A DNA stretch of 28,064 nucleotides from Welwitschia mirabilis (GCA_051453625.1 JBOZIK010000001.1:12900425-12928488), one strand, 5' to 3'; counted from the stretch's first letter, positions 1 to 11,330 are shown. Made by a program: numbers and translations. Notes: generated from the letters alone by a model not told the origin.

Positions 1-2069
1 ATTTAAGAAAGTCATAAATCATTTATTACTAAGTAAAATTATATGAAATTTTTTAGATAGGTGTATAATTATGTTAGGAAGTTAAAAGTCTTAAAACATC
101 AATTTTTCTAAGGCTAAAATAATTTTTAAATTTATTTTATAAAAAAATCTCAGAATTTATAAGCAAAAAGTAGTAAGAAACAAGTTTTAATTTTTAGTAT
201 TTATAGAGAGTTCTGAATAAAACTGGAGTAGTTCATATTGTAAAGAATTTAATAGTATTTCCAAAAAGTATTTATTCATTAAAAACCTCCAAGTATATCA
301 AAAGTTATGGCCATTTTAGTGAAGGGTATTAGTTTGGTAATTTTTCAACTTAGATAGTTTTTATAGTTAAAATTTTGAGTCTATAAAATACNNNNNNNNN
401 NTTATAATGATTATAGTTTAAGGAAATCAAGTCTATTTTATTTTTAAATTTTTAAATAATTAGTTATAAAATTTTAGTTTTAATGTCTTCTAAAAGGCAA
501 GAAACTCTGTAATCAATTTTAATAATTATAAAAATTATCTAATGGAAGTACCAAATTATTTTAAATATTATTTATGATTTATAGTTAAGTTATGTTTATT
601 TTTTAACTCTTTTTATATACTTTTTATTAAAATTTAGGCTCTTATTCTTTTCTTTCATGCAAAAACATTAAGGATTTCTACTTAATGATTCTAGAGATGT
701 ATTGTTTAATTAATTAGCTTTATTAATTTTTTACTCCTAATAAGACATGCATATATTTTACCTATCTCTATTTTTATTTATACACCTAATAATGATAAAG
801 GGGATATTCAAGTTGGCTTAGTTTCANNNNNNNNNNNNNNNNNNNNNNNNNNNNNNNNNNNNNNNNNNNNNNNNNNNNNNNNNNNNNNNNNNNNNNNNNN
901 NNNNNNNNNNNNNNNNNNNNNNNNNNAGTTTCATAAATGAAGCATCATGTTTTTACGATAGAACTTGGATGTATAAATGTGTCTTATTTGAAAGAATTAT
1001 TAGAATGTAGAAAAATAAAGAGATGGATTATTTCATTTATTTTCATTTTTAAACTTTGAAAAATGTGTGATTTTCTTTTATTAAAAACCAAAAAGATGCT
1101 TGTACAATATATTTCTCTTCTATGTAAATTGTTTACTTAAAACAAATCCAATGATGATTAGAATTACTTTTTGTTAGGTAAACAATCCACTAAATATTCA
1201 TATATTGTATGCTTGAATTTGTATAGTGTATTCATTCTATTAAACCAAGATAATTTCAATAATTTTTCATCCTCATACTTGAATTTCATCATCAAGGTGG
1301 GTTGCAGTATACTTTTATTTCCAAACCCTTCTNNNNNNNNNNNNNNNNNNNNNNNNNNNNNNNNNNNNNNNNNNNNNNNNNNNNNNNNNNNNNNNNNNNN
1401 NNNNNNNNNNNNNNNNNNNNNNNNNNNNNNNNNNNNNNNNNNNNNNNNNNNNNNNNNNNNNNNNNNNNNNNNNNNNNNNNNNNNNNNNNNNNNNNNNNNN
1501 NNNNNNNNNNNNNNNNNNNNNNNNNNNNNNNNNNNNNNNNNNNNNNNNNNNNNNNNNNNNNNNNNNNNNNNNNNNNNNNNNNNNNNNNNNNNNNNNNNNN
1601 NNNNNNNNNNNNNNNNNNNNNNNNNNNNNNNNNNNNNNNNNNNNNNNNNNNNNNNNNNNNNNNNNNNNNNNNNNNNNNNNNNNNNNNNNNNNNNNNNNNN
1701 NNNNNNNNNNNNNNNNNNNNNNNNNNNNNNNNNNNNNNNNNNNNNNNNNNNNNNNNNNNNNNNNNNNNNNNNNNNNNNNNNNNNNNNNNNNNNNNNNNNN
1801 NNNNNNNNNNNNNNNNNNNNNNNNNNNNNNNNNNNNNNNNNNNNNNNNNNNNNNNNNNNNNNNNNNNNNNNNNNNNNNNNNNNNNNNNNNNNNNNNNNNN
1901 NNNNNNNNNNNNNNNNNNNNNNNNNNNNNNNNNNNNNNNNNNNNNNNNNNNNNNNNNNNNNNNNNNNNNNNNNNNNNNNNNNNNNNNNNNNNNNNNNNNN
2001 NNNNNNNNNNNNNNNNNNNNNNNNNNNNNNNNNNNNNNNNNNNNNNNNNNNNNNNNNNNNNNNNNNNNN
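1..2069. other. AT-rich stretch without recognisable genes; gaps at 392-401, 827-926, 1333-2069
   Basis: I see no coding region, RNA gene or element end in the readable bases. The gaps are 10, 100 and 737 N. The odd 10 and 737 lengths look like estimated gap sizes, while 100 is a common placeholder for unknown length. Reading frames that cross 1333-2069 are open only because N is not a stop. The 827-926 gap has the same seven bases, AGTTTCA, on both edges, a hint that the two contig ends may overlap. Confidence 0.7.
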
Positions 2070-2183
2070 TCAAGCTCTTGATATCAAAGGATCATGTTGC
2101 ATCATTCTGTGATGCTTCAAGAAAGCGAGGGTAACTTGTAAGCATGCATCCACCTCACATACCATTTCTCACTTGTATGCAGG

Positions 2184-2193
2184 GTATATAAAG
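2184..2193 (+). promoter_or_regulatory. TATA box of the LTR-like remnant
   Basis: GTATATAAAG sits in a short, less AT-rich context (GCAGG before it, GTGAAG after it). It lies about 670 bases upstream of the primer-binding-like site, or about 500 once the duplicated 169 bases are removed. That spacing suits an LTR promoter driving rightward transcription. It is a motif call only. Confidence 0.35.
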
Positions 2194-2230
2194 GTGAAGT
2201 TTAAGTCTATGAAGTTGAGTCCAACCATGT

Positions 2231-2299
2231 TTGTATAGTTTAGAACCTGAAGTAGAACCAACTCACATCTGGAGGGGGGCCAAATATTTATTTGGAATT
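2231..2299 (+). repeat. Direct repeat, left copy (partner 2400-2468)
   Basis: The 69 bases match 2400-2468 at a constant offset of 169 with 4 mismatches, one of them C/T in ACTCACATC versus ACTCATATC. The copies sit on either side of the 100-N gap 2300-2399 and touch it on both sides. This is best read as two ends of overlapping contigs that were not merged. Confidence 0.9.
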
Positions 2300-2399
2300 N
2301 NNNNNNNNNNNNNNNNNNNNNNNNNNNNNNNNNNNNNNNNNNNNNNNNNNNNNNNNNNNNNNNNNNNNNNNNNNNNNNNNNNNNNNNNNNNNNNNNNNN

Positions 2400-2468
2400 T
2401 TGTATAGTTTAGAACCTGAAGTAGAACCAACTCATATCTGGAGGGGGGCTAAATATTGATTTGTAATT
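2400..2468 (+). repeat. Direct repeat, right copy (partner 2231-2299)
   Basis: It starts at the first readable base after the gap. Both copies contain a GGAGGGGGGC run, which is rare in this AT-rich window and makes the match clear. Confidence 0.9.
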
Positions 2469-2595
2469 CCATTAATAAAAGATGCAACCTCCTATTATAT
2501 TAATTAGGCACTATCCTAAAACTTATCCATTGTATGTTACAAAACAAGTTAACATCCCATCAACTTTATACAAGATATTTTGGTGTGGCAAAAAC

Positions 2596-2931
2596 AAAGT
2601 TAGTAATAAATATAAGATAAAATTTTGACATCATTATTATATGCAAATAAAAAGGGTATATATTTAAGTAATAATTATGTTTTCTAATTATTTTAAATTT
2701 TATAGTGTGTTAATAGAGTCTAAATACAATTTGATCCTAGGTTCCATTATGCATGTTAGTTAATAATACTTTAATAAAATTATGGTTAATTAGGGTAATA
2801 AAAGTTAGGGTGTTACATAAACCAACTTCAAGCTTCTAGAACTTAATCTTAAACATAATATCAGAGCATTACTACTCCAAATCTTAATAGTTACTATGTC
2901 ATCATTAAGTGATGATAAGTCATGATGCCTT
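2596..2931 (+). repeat. Direct repeat of about 336 bp, left copy (partner 3034-3369)
   Basis: It matches 3034-3369 at an offset of 438 with only scattered substitutions and small indels. It ends exactly at the start of the 100-N gap 2932-3031. It carries the LTR 3' end and the tRNA-Met-type primer-binding-like site, so those signals appear twice in the window. Confidence 0.9.
2856..2867 (+). promoter_or_regulatory. Decayed primer binding site, initiator tRNA-Met type
   Basis: TAATATCAGAGC equals the common plant LTR-retrotransposon site TGGTATCAGAGC except that GG has become AA. The preceding base ends a CA dinucleotide (TTAAACA), as expected for an LTR 3' end. Both differences are G-to-A, which fits the methylation-linked decay seen elsewhere in the window. 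The short motif leaves some risk of a chance match. Confidence 0.5.
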
Positions 2932-3033
2932 NNNNNNNNNNNNNNNNNNNNNNNNNNNNNNNNNNNNNNNNNNNNNNNNNNNNNNNNNNNNNNNNNNNNN
3001 NNNNNNNNNNNNNNNNNNNNNNNNNNNNNNNAT

Positions 3034-3369
3034 AAAGTTAGTAATAAATATAGGATAAAATTTTGACATCATTATTATATGCAAACAAAAAGGATATATA
3101 TTTAAGTAATAATTATGTTTTCTAATTATTTTAAATTTTATAGTGTGTTAATAAAGTCTAAATATAAATTTGATCCTAGGTTCCATTATGCATGTTAGTT
3201 AATAATACTTTAAAAAATTATGGTTAATTAGGGTAATTAAAGTTAGGGTGTTATATAAACCAAATTCAAACTTCTAGAACTTAATCTTAAACATAATATC
3301 AGAGCATTCCTACTCCAAATCTTACTAGTTACTATGTCATCATTAAGTGATGATAAATCATGATTCCTT
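3034..3369 (+). repeat. Direct repeat of about 336 bp, right copy (partner 2596-2931)
   Basis: It begins two bases after the gap and continues into unique sequence after 3369. Both copies hold the inverted repeat TCATCA-TTAAG-TGATGA. Differences include small indels in A runs and single substitutions, as expected for two haplotypes or uncorrected contig ends. Confidence 0.9.
3294..3305 (+). promoter_or_regulatory. Second copy of the tRNA-Met-type primer binding site
   Basis: This is the same 12 bases as at 2856-2867, at the 438-base offset of the flanking duplication. It is not independent evidence, because the whole block is probably an assembly duplicate. Confidence 0.45.
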
Positions 3370-4909
3370 AATTACTTAATGATATCTTCATAATGATAAG
3401 TAGTAATAGTGAATTTTCTAGGGAATCATCGTGATATATTTTTACAAAGCAATAACATCTAAAAATGGTATTCTTTACTATCATTACTACTTCCATCATT
3501 GGGTAATAACTAATAGTGAGAGTTTGAAATTAGGTAGATAAAAAATATACTATAAAAGTCACATTCATCTGAAAACCTTTTAGGATGCAAGTTATAGAGG
3601 AACTAGGAAGAGGTTTTTATTTAATTATACGATTTTCTTAAAAGTTAATATATTAAACTAGAGAAAAAACAAATTAATAATATTATGAGTAACTATCACC
3701 TAGCAATCATGATGTAGAAGTAGAGAAGAGAAAAAGAAAAACATTAAAAAATTGTTAAGGATTATCAACTTTTCAAAATAATAATCAATCTTAACATTAA
3801 CATCGTAGAAGGATATGACCTTAAATCCAATTACATAATGATCAATCTCATTAAGTTTTATCTATTTGTTAAATTATATGTAAATAATGAGGGAGGAAAA
3901 TTTTTCATCATTTTTAGGTAAAAGTTTAGGTTATTATGTGTAACATAAGCATGTTTTACATGTAGAATAGGAACTAAAAATTTTCATGCCTCTAGTGAAT
4001 AACATATCTTAGTTACCTACACTGAAATTCCTTCTTAACGTTAAATCACATAATTCATAAAGAATGTGGATTGTAAATCTACTTGTTAAGGATCCACTTA
4101 CATTAGCATGGCATTTCTATAACATAAGTGCTACTTGAGACACAACCTTTTAGTGTTTCAAAGGCTATAATCATGATCAATTTTAGTATACCTTTAAAAA
4201 AGTATCTTCCATGTTGTTTCGTTTTTCTTTTTTTATTTGAATTATTATAAAAACTTCCTTAATAAATAGCCTCTTATAATTAGAATACCTCATACAATAT
4301 TTATTAATTTCAAATATTAACTAGGTTACATGAGATAAGGTCATGCCTCAGAAAATATCATGAAAAGATATAAATCACAAATAGATAGTAATAATAAAAG
4401 TTTACAATCTCTGGATATATTTATAAATTACTATTCTTCCTCTAAATTAATATTATGTAAATAAATTAGATAATAACGAAGTGATCTCACTTTTATGAGT
4501 TGTAAACTATAGTTATTCTACTATATTTGAATCTTATATTAGAAGGTTATCTTTAAAATAGGCCATTGAATATTAACTATCAACAGGAAGGATTTCTTGG
4601 AACTTTATATCTTAAATATTTAGTAATTCAGTTGATCAAATCTTTAGAATGTAGTAGGATTCTAGCCAACCAAAAATTAACTTATTATAAATGACATTAA
4701 ATTTAATGTTAAATAATAGTACTGATAAATTAAATTCAAGATACTTAATAATAACTATGTTTATCATGATAAAAGTTTTCTTATATTTTAGCTATTAACA
4801 TTCATTTAATATATTACAATATCTTCTCATGAAGATGTTAAATTTAAAGGAGGTATTATATAAGATTCTTAATCTACTAAGCTTAAAATATAATAAGTCT
4901 TAAGGCTTT
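3370..4909. other. AT-rich stretch, nothing recognised
   Basis: Stops are dense in all frames and I saw no protein motif, element end or RNA gene. If the LTR-like block to the left belonged to a fuller element, gag would be expected here, but I could not identify it. Confidence 0.6.
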
Positions 4910-5590
4910 ATCAATCCGAAACTACTAGTAGTCTTATAATCCCATATAGTGGAGTTAGGGCCAACATTGATACATTATATGATTCAACCATGTATATGGA
5001 CTCATCAAATGCCACACCATCTTATATCTAATAGAACACCACAAATTGCAACCCGTTGTAGTGGGCTAAGGGACATAACTTCATCATACTATGACACACC
5101 CCACTGGCTTACATGAGGAAAGCACACTACTGATAACATTATCAAATGATAGGATTCATAATAGAGTAAACCTTGGAACTGTGGCTTTACATGGTCAGTC
5201 AGCTATAAGGTAGCCTTTCACATACTCTTGTGTCTCAGCGTCACCTGCTTCTCAGGGTGGTTATATGAATTTTATAACCATAAATGACCATTTCACTTCG
5301 ACATTCAAGCTCAAGTACTTGTTGGTTCAATAATGGAAAATGTGTCCCTATCAGGGGGCCATATTGTCTCCTGTAATCCCACCCACTACTAGGTCCATTA
5401 TGTAACATCATTAGTGAGCCCCTATCAACTATAGGGGGATAACATCATATTTAGAGAGTAATATGCCAAGTGTTAAGATTCTCATTTCCATTAGATACAA
5501 ATGCTTTTGATCATTGATAGATAAAATTTGATTACTACATACTGTATATATGTATATGCATGAAGGTGAGCCCTGCCTGATCCATAAAAA
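4910..5590. other. Less AT-rich island, unidentified repeat or LTR candidate
   Basis: This block has clearly more C and G than its neighbours, with phrases such as GCGTCACCTGC and TCAGGGGGCC, and no open frame of note. It lies just beyond the 3' side of the minus-strand pol remnant (copy D), where that element's 3' LTR would be expected. I could not find LTR ends, a TATA box or a second copy in the window, so the LTR reading is only positional. It might instead be a fragment of another repeat. Confidence 0.35.
5259..5279. repeat. Perfect short inverted repeat
   Basis: The arms GGTTATA and TATAACC are perfect reverse complements around a 7-base loop. It lies inside the less AT-rich island. 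Arms of this size can arise by chance in AT-rich DNA, so no function is claimed. Confidence 0.5.
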
Positions 5591-5689
5591 AATAAAACCA
5601 ATATTAGTTAAAAGTATATAAATTTTTTTATAAATTAATTCCTGAGAATAAAAATAAAAAGTACTACATCAAGTTGTTTCCTAAACTTA

Positions 5690-7090
5690 GAGAATACCAT
5701 CAAGCTTTCATGCCTAATTTTTATAAGAATGGATAATGGCTTTTTAAAGAATATTTTTAATTTTCTTATTAGCATTCTCTACCTTACCATTTATTTGAGG
5801 ATGATAGGTATTAATTATTAAAAAGATCTATTTCTTGATTACTAATAAGAATTCTTAGGAAATAGAAATAATACAAAATACATAATTTGATTAAATACCA
5901 AATAATTAAATAATTATTTTACTATAGGAATATCTTCTATTCATGTAATCACATAATCAATTGTAACAAAAATATATCTTTTTTTTCATAAGTAGGAGGA
6001 TTTAATAGACTAATAAAATCTATTCCTAATAATAAAATGGTTCAAACTTAAGAATAATAAATTAATGTGGTATATTTTCCTTTCAAATTATTCCTTGGAA
6101 TTATTAACATACATCACATTGATTAATAAATTCAAATAATACATGAAAAATTGAAGGCTAATAAAATGTACATGCAAAATCATATTTTGTTTTAAATATC
6201 CTCCACAAACATCTTTATGATATGATTGAATGATCTCTTAATATTTCCACTTTAAAATACATGTCCTCATAATCTAATCATTTTACCTTTAATACAAAAT
6301 AAAAGAAAACCATTTATATGTACTAATTCAATAAAGGAATAGTTTCTATTATGAAGGTGTCCAAGTGCGAATTGTCTTGAAAGTGACTAGATAATTAATA
6401 ATTCTTTCATATTAAGGATTATTATGCTTGAAATATTAATATTTTAATTTTCCCTTATAAATGAATATTCATATAGAAGTTCATCTTTGATGGTTGAAGA
6501 TCTCATAGGAGGAGATGATTAAGGAATTCATGAAAAATAATATACTACAACATTTTCTTTTTCCACTTTATCTACTATTGTAAGATTTAATTCTTAAAGT
6601 AGTAAGATCCATTTAGTCAATTAATCTTTTATAAATTCTTTATTTATAAAGTAGGAAATATATAACTAATTAGTATAGGTATTCATATAATACCCTAATA
6701 AGTAGTGTTAAAACCTATTAAGAAAATTCACAATTACTAATAAATCATTTTCTATAGTAATATAATTAAGTTCTTATTAAAAAATGGACTTACTAGTGTA
6801 ACCGATTACATGAAAATTCTTATGTGACATTCACCTATCCAAATATTTCACTTATTACATGATTACTAGCATCACACATTAAATCATAGTATTTTAGTTT
6901 GTTAGGACAAATTAAAATGTGTACACTTGATATCATTTCCTTTACAATCTAAATCATTACTGAAATGAACTATTCCTTTAAAATCTTACATTTCTTTCTT
7001 TATATACTTTGATTATTTAAAATATTTTACATATAATGCCTTAAGCCATCAAAAGAAAACAAATTTAAAAAAAAAAAGATCAAGACAAAT
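5690..7090 (-). pseudogene. Ty3/gypsy pol remnant (copy D): RNase H and integrase
   Basis: Read on the minus strand, landmarks of gypsy pol appear in the right order despite many stops and frame changes. RNase H opens with YDLMCDASN near 6885-6860, where the family has FELMCDASD. The RNase H end has the TIVDKVEKENVV-like piece (family DKKGTENVVADHLS) near 6590-6530. Next comes the integrase zinc-binding region: DQIMRTCI, then HKDVCGGY near 6218, then CDVC near 6100. The integrase core follows with GIDFI near 6030, ISNQEIDLF (family ISDQGTHF) near 5850, and YHPQINGKVENANKKIK near 5810-5750. The reverse transcriptase expected at higher coordinates was not recognised. The product would copy and integrate the element, but this copy cannot be active. 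It is related to copies A, B and C but lies on the opposite strand. Confidence 0.75.
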
Positions 7091-8389
7091 AACAATTATA
7101 GTATAGTATCCCAATGATATCATTCTTTATAAGGAGTAGAAATTGATCAAACTTTATAATTAAAATTTGTATAATTATGATTAAGTTAAAATGGATTAAG
7201 ATATTAAAATAATTAATTAAAGTTAGTACCATGAATCACAATAATAAAATAAATCAATGAGAATTAGTTTAATGTAGTAAATTCACCTATACTTAAATAT
7301 AAATCAATAAAGATCTTAAATAAAATATAATATAGATAACTATTTAATTTAATTAACATTTTTCATGAATGAGAAATCAATCTACATCTTCCATAAACCT
7401 CATATCTATAACAAAATTGATATCATAGTCAATACTATTAATTCATTTCAACCTTATATATTCCACTCATGAAAGAAAAGAATCTTAATTAGTTAATTAA
7501 TTACTAAGAATAAGATTAAAAGATAAGATTATAGATTTGAAAGCAGTTAATATATGAAAACAATATTTATTTTAATAAATAAAATACAATCATATGAATA
7601 ATATATATTTCTCATTACACAAAATTGTAATAATAATAAGAAAAACAGAATGGAGAAGTAATAATAAGGGAAAAGATTATTTCTTCTAGTGGTAGTCGAC
7701 AAGAAGTTTTTGGAACACAAGGGAAGAGGCAACCATGTGATAACTTTTAGGGGCAGTGGAAAGGGAGGCTTTAGTTCCTTAGTTGAAGTAGAAGTCTGGT
7801 TCTTAGTCATTTCTAATCAGTTGGAAATCTTTTTAGCTATAGAAGCCTAAATAGGGTGGAAGTCTCTTTAGCTATAAAATTCCTTGGGAGGGTTTTTGTA
7901 GGTAAAACAATAAATCCTTACTTTATGAAATTTTTTTCAAGAGGATGAATTATTTAAACTAAAATTTTTTACCTAATTACTACATTAATGTATCATAAAA
8001 ATTTCCATTTAGTTTAACAAGTCATTTTACATCTTTTAATCTATGTTTGAGTATAGACGTGCTCAAAAAATAAATAGTAGTAAAATAGATAAGAGTTAAA
8101 TGATCTTAAATCATCACTTTGGTAGACAAAATGATTTGTTTAAGTTTACATTATAATAGGATTCAAATAACATAATGATCAAGGTACCATTGTTATTTAA
8201 GTTAAGGAGTTTGGCCTTTGTTAAATGGAGGCCACGAGAAGTCTTCAATAAAATCTTTCAAAGGTTACTAATATGAGTAAATCTGAGGAATATTAGCAAA
8301 GCCTCATGGAGTCATAATTTCTTAAAGACCTAATAGGATAGTTTTCATAAATCATTAAGCTAAACCCACTTACTATCAGTGGTATAAGA
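7091..8389. other. Mostly AT-rich stretch; one less AT-rich block at about 7660-7920
   Basis: No gene is supported. The block at 7660-7920 holds a near-direct repeat: TGGAAATCTTTTTAGCTATA at 7822-7841 and TGGAAGTCTCTTTAGCTATA at 7857-7876, a 35-base period with two differences. A minus-strand frame at 7547-7810 (87 codons, Pro/Leu/Thr-rich then hydrophobic) matches nothing I know. The block lies on the 5' side of minus-strand copy D, so an LTR or leader remnant is possible but unproven. Confidence 0.45.
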
Positions 8390-9465
8390 ATGATTTTTAT
8401 CAAGTTTTATGTTATGGTTAATTTATACCTTTCTAAAACTATACATAAATTTAATCTAATCTACTATTTTAGAGTTGAGAAAGTTAAAAGATGGTATGAA
8501 TACACTTCATATTCATGTTTACATTGTGAGGCATTCAGGAAGGTCAAGGGATTGATAATGATGATTAGCAAAGATATTAATAACAATAAAGAAGAAATGA
8601 ATAGATGGTTCCAAATCATATAATTAAGAGGCTAGTGAGTGGTCAATGTGTATTCTCCATAGTTCCAACCAACTAGAATAAAATTATAAAAGATGGTCAC
8701 TAATAAACTTCAAAAATAGAAATATATTATAATCATAGACTATAATCAAACTCTATAAAAAGGTTAAAAAATGGAATAATGCATGTGGAATGCAATGGGA
8801 GTGCATGAAATTGAGGAAATGATGCTAAACCTAGATCTAATTAACTCACTAATACAAAAATTCCAATTCATCTAGTTTAATCAAAGGAGAGATGATATGA
8901 TAATATTACTAAGGGTTGATAGAGTAATCATCAATCCTAATCTAATAAGAGATAAGGCTTGGATGTTGTACGAGAAGGGGAGATTGTGCTCTGACCATAG
9001 ATGCATCTTCTTAGTCTTAGATAGTTCTCAAAAGATAAAGTCTCACTTTATGTTTGAAAATACCTGGCTAGAGAAGAAAGAAATATTTTTCTACATAGAA
9101 AATAATTAGAGGCTAGATGAGGAGCACCCTATTTTCTCTCTTTCTAAAAATTTTTATAACCTTAAAACTTGACTAGAGGAGTGGAGGAAAGGCTGGGGAG
9201 CTAGCATTAAAAGAAAAGAGTCCCTTAAGTAGGAACTTTAAGTTATTCAAAATAAGAAAAAACAAGATGAGGATTTACATGAGGAAGAATGGAAGTTGCT
9301 TTAGAAGCTCCATTGCATAATAAGATAGGAAGAGAGGTATTAAAAGTAGTGCTCCCATATCAATTAGTTACAAGATGGGAATAGGCATTTAGAATTAATT
9401 TTTAGAGTTGTTAAAAATAGAAAACAAATTAATGTCATTGGTAAGGTTAAGTAAAAGGATCATGT
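8390..9465 (+). pseudogene. L1-type LINE ORF2 remnant: endonuclease and linker before the reverse transcriptase
   Basis: The plus strand matches the order of plant LINE ORF2 proteins in pieces. VNVYSP (8642-8659) fits the N(V/I)Y.P motif of the endonuclease, and IIIIDYNQTL (near 8730) fits the GDFN region with Gly and Phe lost. RVDRVII (near 8915) fits R(L/I)DRFL, and CSDHRCIFLVL (near 8989) fits the conserved SDH of the catalytic site. HFMFENTWL (near 9049) fits the F(R/K)FEN.WL motif. Further on, LEEWRKGWGA and EERY.K and WLQDGNRH match the linker pieces ending in WLKEGDRNT. Only a 70-codon piece (8897-9109) is open. Stops and shifts rule out function. The protein would nick target DNA and prime reverse transcription. 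The LINE reverse transcriptase is absent because gypsy sequence starts at about 9466. Confidence 0.75.
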
Positions 9466-11330
9466 CTTTGACAATAGTGTCTAAGAAAGATGGGAAGTGG
9501 ATAATGTGTATTAATTTTAGGAATCTAAATGAAGTAACAAAAAAAAGACCATTGCCCTTTATCTTTTCTTAACCAAATACTTAATGTAATCTAAGGATAT
9601 GCCTTTTATTGGTTTCTTGATGGGTATAATGATTATAATCAAGTTTTTATAGCTAGTAAGGATCAAGCAAAAATAACTTTCACTTCTTCTTTTAGAACAT
9701 TTGCTTTTATATGCATACTTTTTAAATTTTGTAATGCCTTTGATACTTTTAAATGTGCAATGATGGGTATCTTTTTTGATATCTTAGAGGATTAAATTAA
9801 AAGTTTTATGGATAACTTCTCAATATTTGTGAAAAATTTGAATAGATATTAGAAAGATTAGAGAAAGTCCTTGATAGATGCATTACAAGTGGCCTAATTT
9901 AAGTTGGAAGAAGAGTCTCTTTTTAGGTAATAATGGAATTGTCTTAGATCACCACATTTCTAATAAAGGAATTAGAATTGACCCTAAAAAATTAAGTATC
10001 ATTAAAAATCTATCTCTCTAATAAATGTAAAACAAGTTCAATATTTCCTTAGTCATTATGATTCTTATCATATTTTATTTAGGATTATGATAAAATTTGT
10101 AAAACCTCTTTACTCGTTACATGAAAAAGAAGCTAAAATTGAATAAAATAAATCTTGTGAACCTACTTTTAAAATATTTAAATATAAAATTTCTTCAATA
10201 CCTATTGTAATGGGACTTGATTGGAATAAAGATTCTGAATTAATGTGTGATGCTAGTAATATTATCGTGGATGGGGTTCTTAGATAAAACTATAAAAATA
10301 GTTTTAAAGTTATATCTTATCATAGTAAAACTTTATCTAAACCTCAATCGAATTATACTACTATTAAAAAAGAAATGTTAGCTATAATCATTTGCCTTGA
10401 TAATCTTAAACACTATCTTTTAGGCTTTTATACAAATGTCTATACTGACTATGTAGCTATTAAATGCCTCATGACTAAGAAAGTTTCTAGTGCTAAACTT
10501 ATTAAATGGATCTTCATCATGTAAGAATCTAATCTTACCATCATTGATAAAGCAAGAAAATACAATAATGTAATAGATCATATATTATGTCTTTCTTCTT
10601 CTCTAAATGATTTTATGATTAATGATTCTTTTCCAGATGAACAACTTTTTGTCATATCTTCTACTCATCATTCTCCTTGATATGATAACATATTTAATTA
10701 TCATATTACCATGAAAACATCACAACATTAGACTCATAATCAAAGAAAATCATTTCTCTATAGAATAGATGATTATGAATGGATAGAGCCACATCTTTAA
10801 TGTAGGTGCAAAGACCAAATCATGTAAAAATGTGTGCCCAAATAAAAAAAATTACATCCTTCATCTTTACCATGGTGATATTTATGAAGGTTATTTTAGT
10901 AGACAGAAAATAACTATGAAAATTCTTTACTTTGGTTTTTATTAGCCTAGTCCTTTTTAGGACTCTTTTGATTTTGCTAAAAGGTCTGATTATTATCAAC
11001 ATTATGGTAGCCTTATTTGTTTTTATGAGACGGCTCTTAAACCTATTCTTAAATGTAACTCTTTAATTTTTAAAGAATTAATTTTATAGGCTATTAAACC
11101 ATCTTTTGATAATAAGAACTACATTTTAGTGGTTGTTGATTATGTTACTAAATGAGTTGAAGCTATTCCTACTATTATGAATGATGCCCAAATTATTTGT
11201 ACTTTTCTTAGAACTCATAGTTTTCAAGATTTTGGTTTTCTTAGTGTTGTAATACCAATTTGTAGGAATTTAATGGTGTATTTAAAGTACTTTTATAGAA
11301 CATTTATATAGGTTTGGATGTAATTCTGAT
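9466..11330 (+). pseudogene. Ty3/gypsy pol remnant (copy A): reverse transcriptase, RNase H, partial integrase
   Basis: Reverse transcriptase starts with TIVSKKDGKWIMCINFRNLN (9471-9530; family V.KK.GKWRMCVDYR.LN). It continues with FLDGYNDYNQV, CAMMGIF and FMDN at 9805-9816, where the family has FMDD, so the second catalytic Asp is Asn. VLDHHISNKGI follows near 9945. RNase H shows MCDASN (10243-10260), a YHSKTLS/TTIKKEMLA block and YTDYVAIK near 10441. The integrase zinc region keeps HLYHGDIYEGYF near 10862 but its CxxC is lost (SDYY). The integrase core starts with YILVVVDYVTK near 11115, then degrades and stops at about 11310-11330, where the LTR of the next element appears to begin. No LTR of its own is seen on the left, where it abuts LINE sequence. 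It is broken throughout and inactive. Confidence 0.85.

Larger units (their letters stand above)
2070..2855 (+). mobile_element. LTR-like remnant, possibly chromovirus-type Ty3/gypsy
   Basis: Three signals line up on the plus strand: a TATA box (GTATATAAAG, near 2184), the phrase GGGTGTTACA near 2808-2817, and a primer-binding-like site at 2856. GGGTGTTACA resembles the LTR ends of plant Tekay/Del-type elements, and the primer site is of the tRNA-Met type those elements use. The 3' edge could be 2817 (TTACA) or 2855 (AAACA). The 5' edge is lost in or beyond the 737-N gap. The block also holds a duplicated piece and a 100-N gap at 2300-2399. No gag or pol was recognised downstream, so this may be a truncated element or a solo LTR. 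The lineage call is tentative. Confidence 0.4.

Noticed and set aside
1171-2112. Long open frames over the 737-N gap on both strands
   Set aside because: They are open only because N hides stops. The readable ends show no protein motif.
7547-7810. Minus-strand frame of 87 codons
   Set aside because: There is no recognisable domain, it ends in a low-complexity hydrophobic tail, and it lies in repeat-like DNA. Not supported as a gene.
10820-11002. Minus-strand frame of 60 codons
   Set aside because: It is the shadow of the plus-strand integrase zinc region of copy A. The frame at 13801-14271 on the minus strand is the same shadow in copy B.
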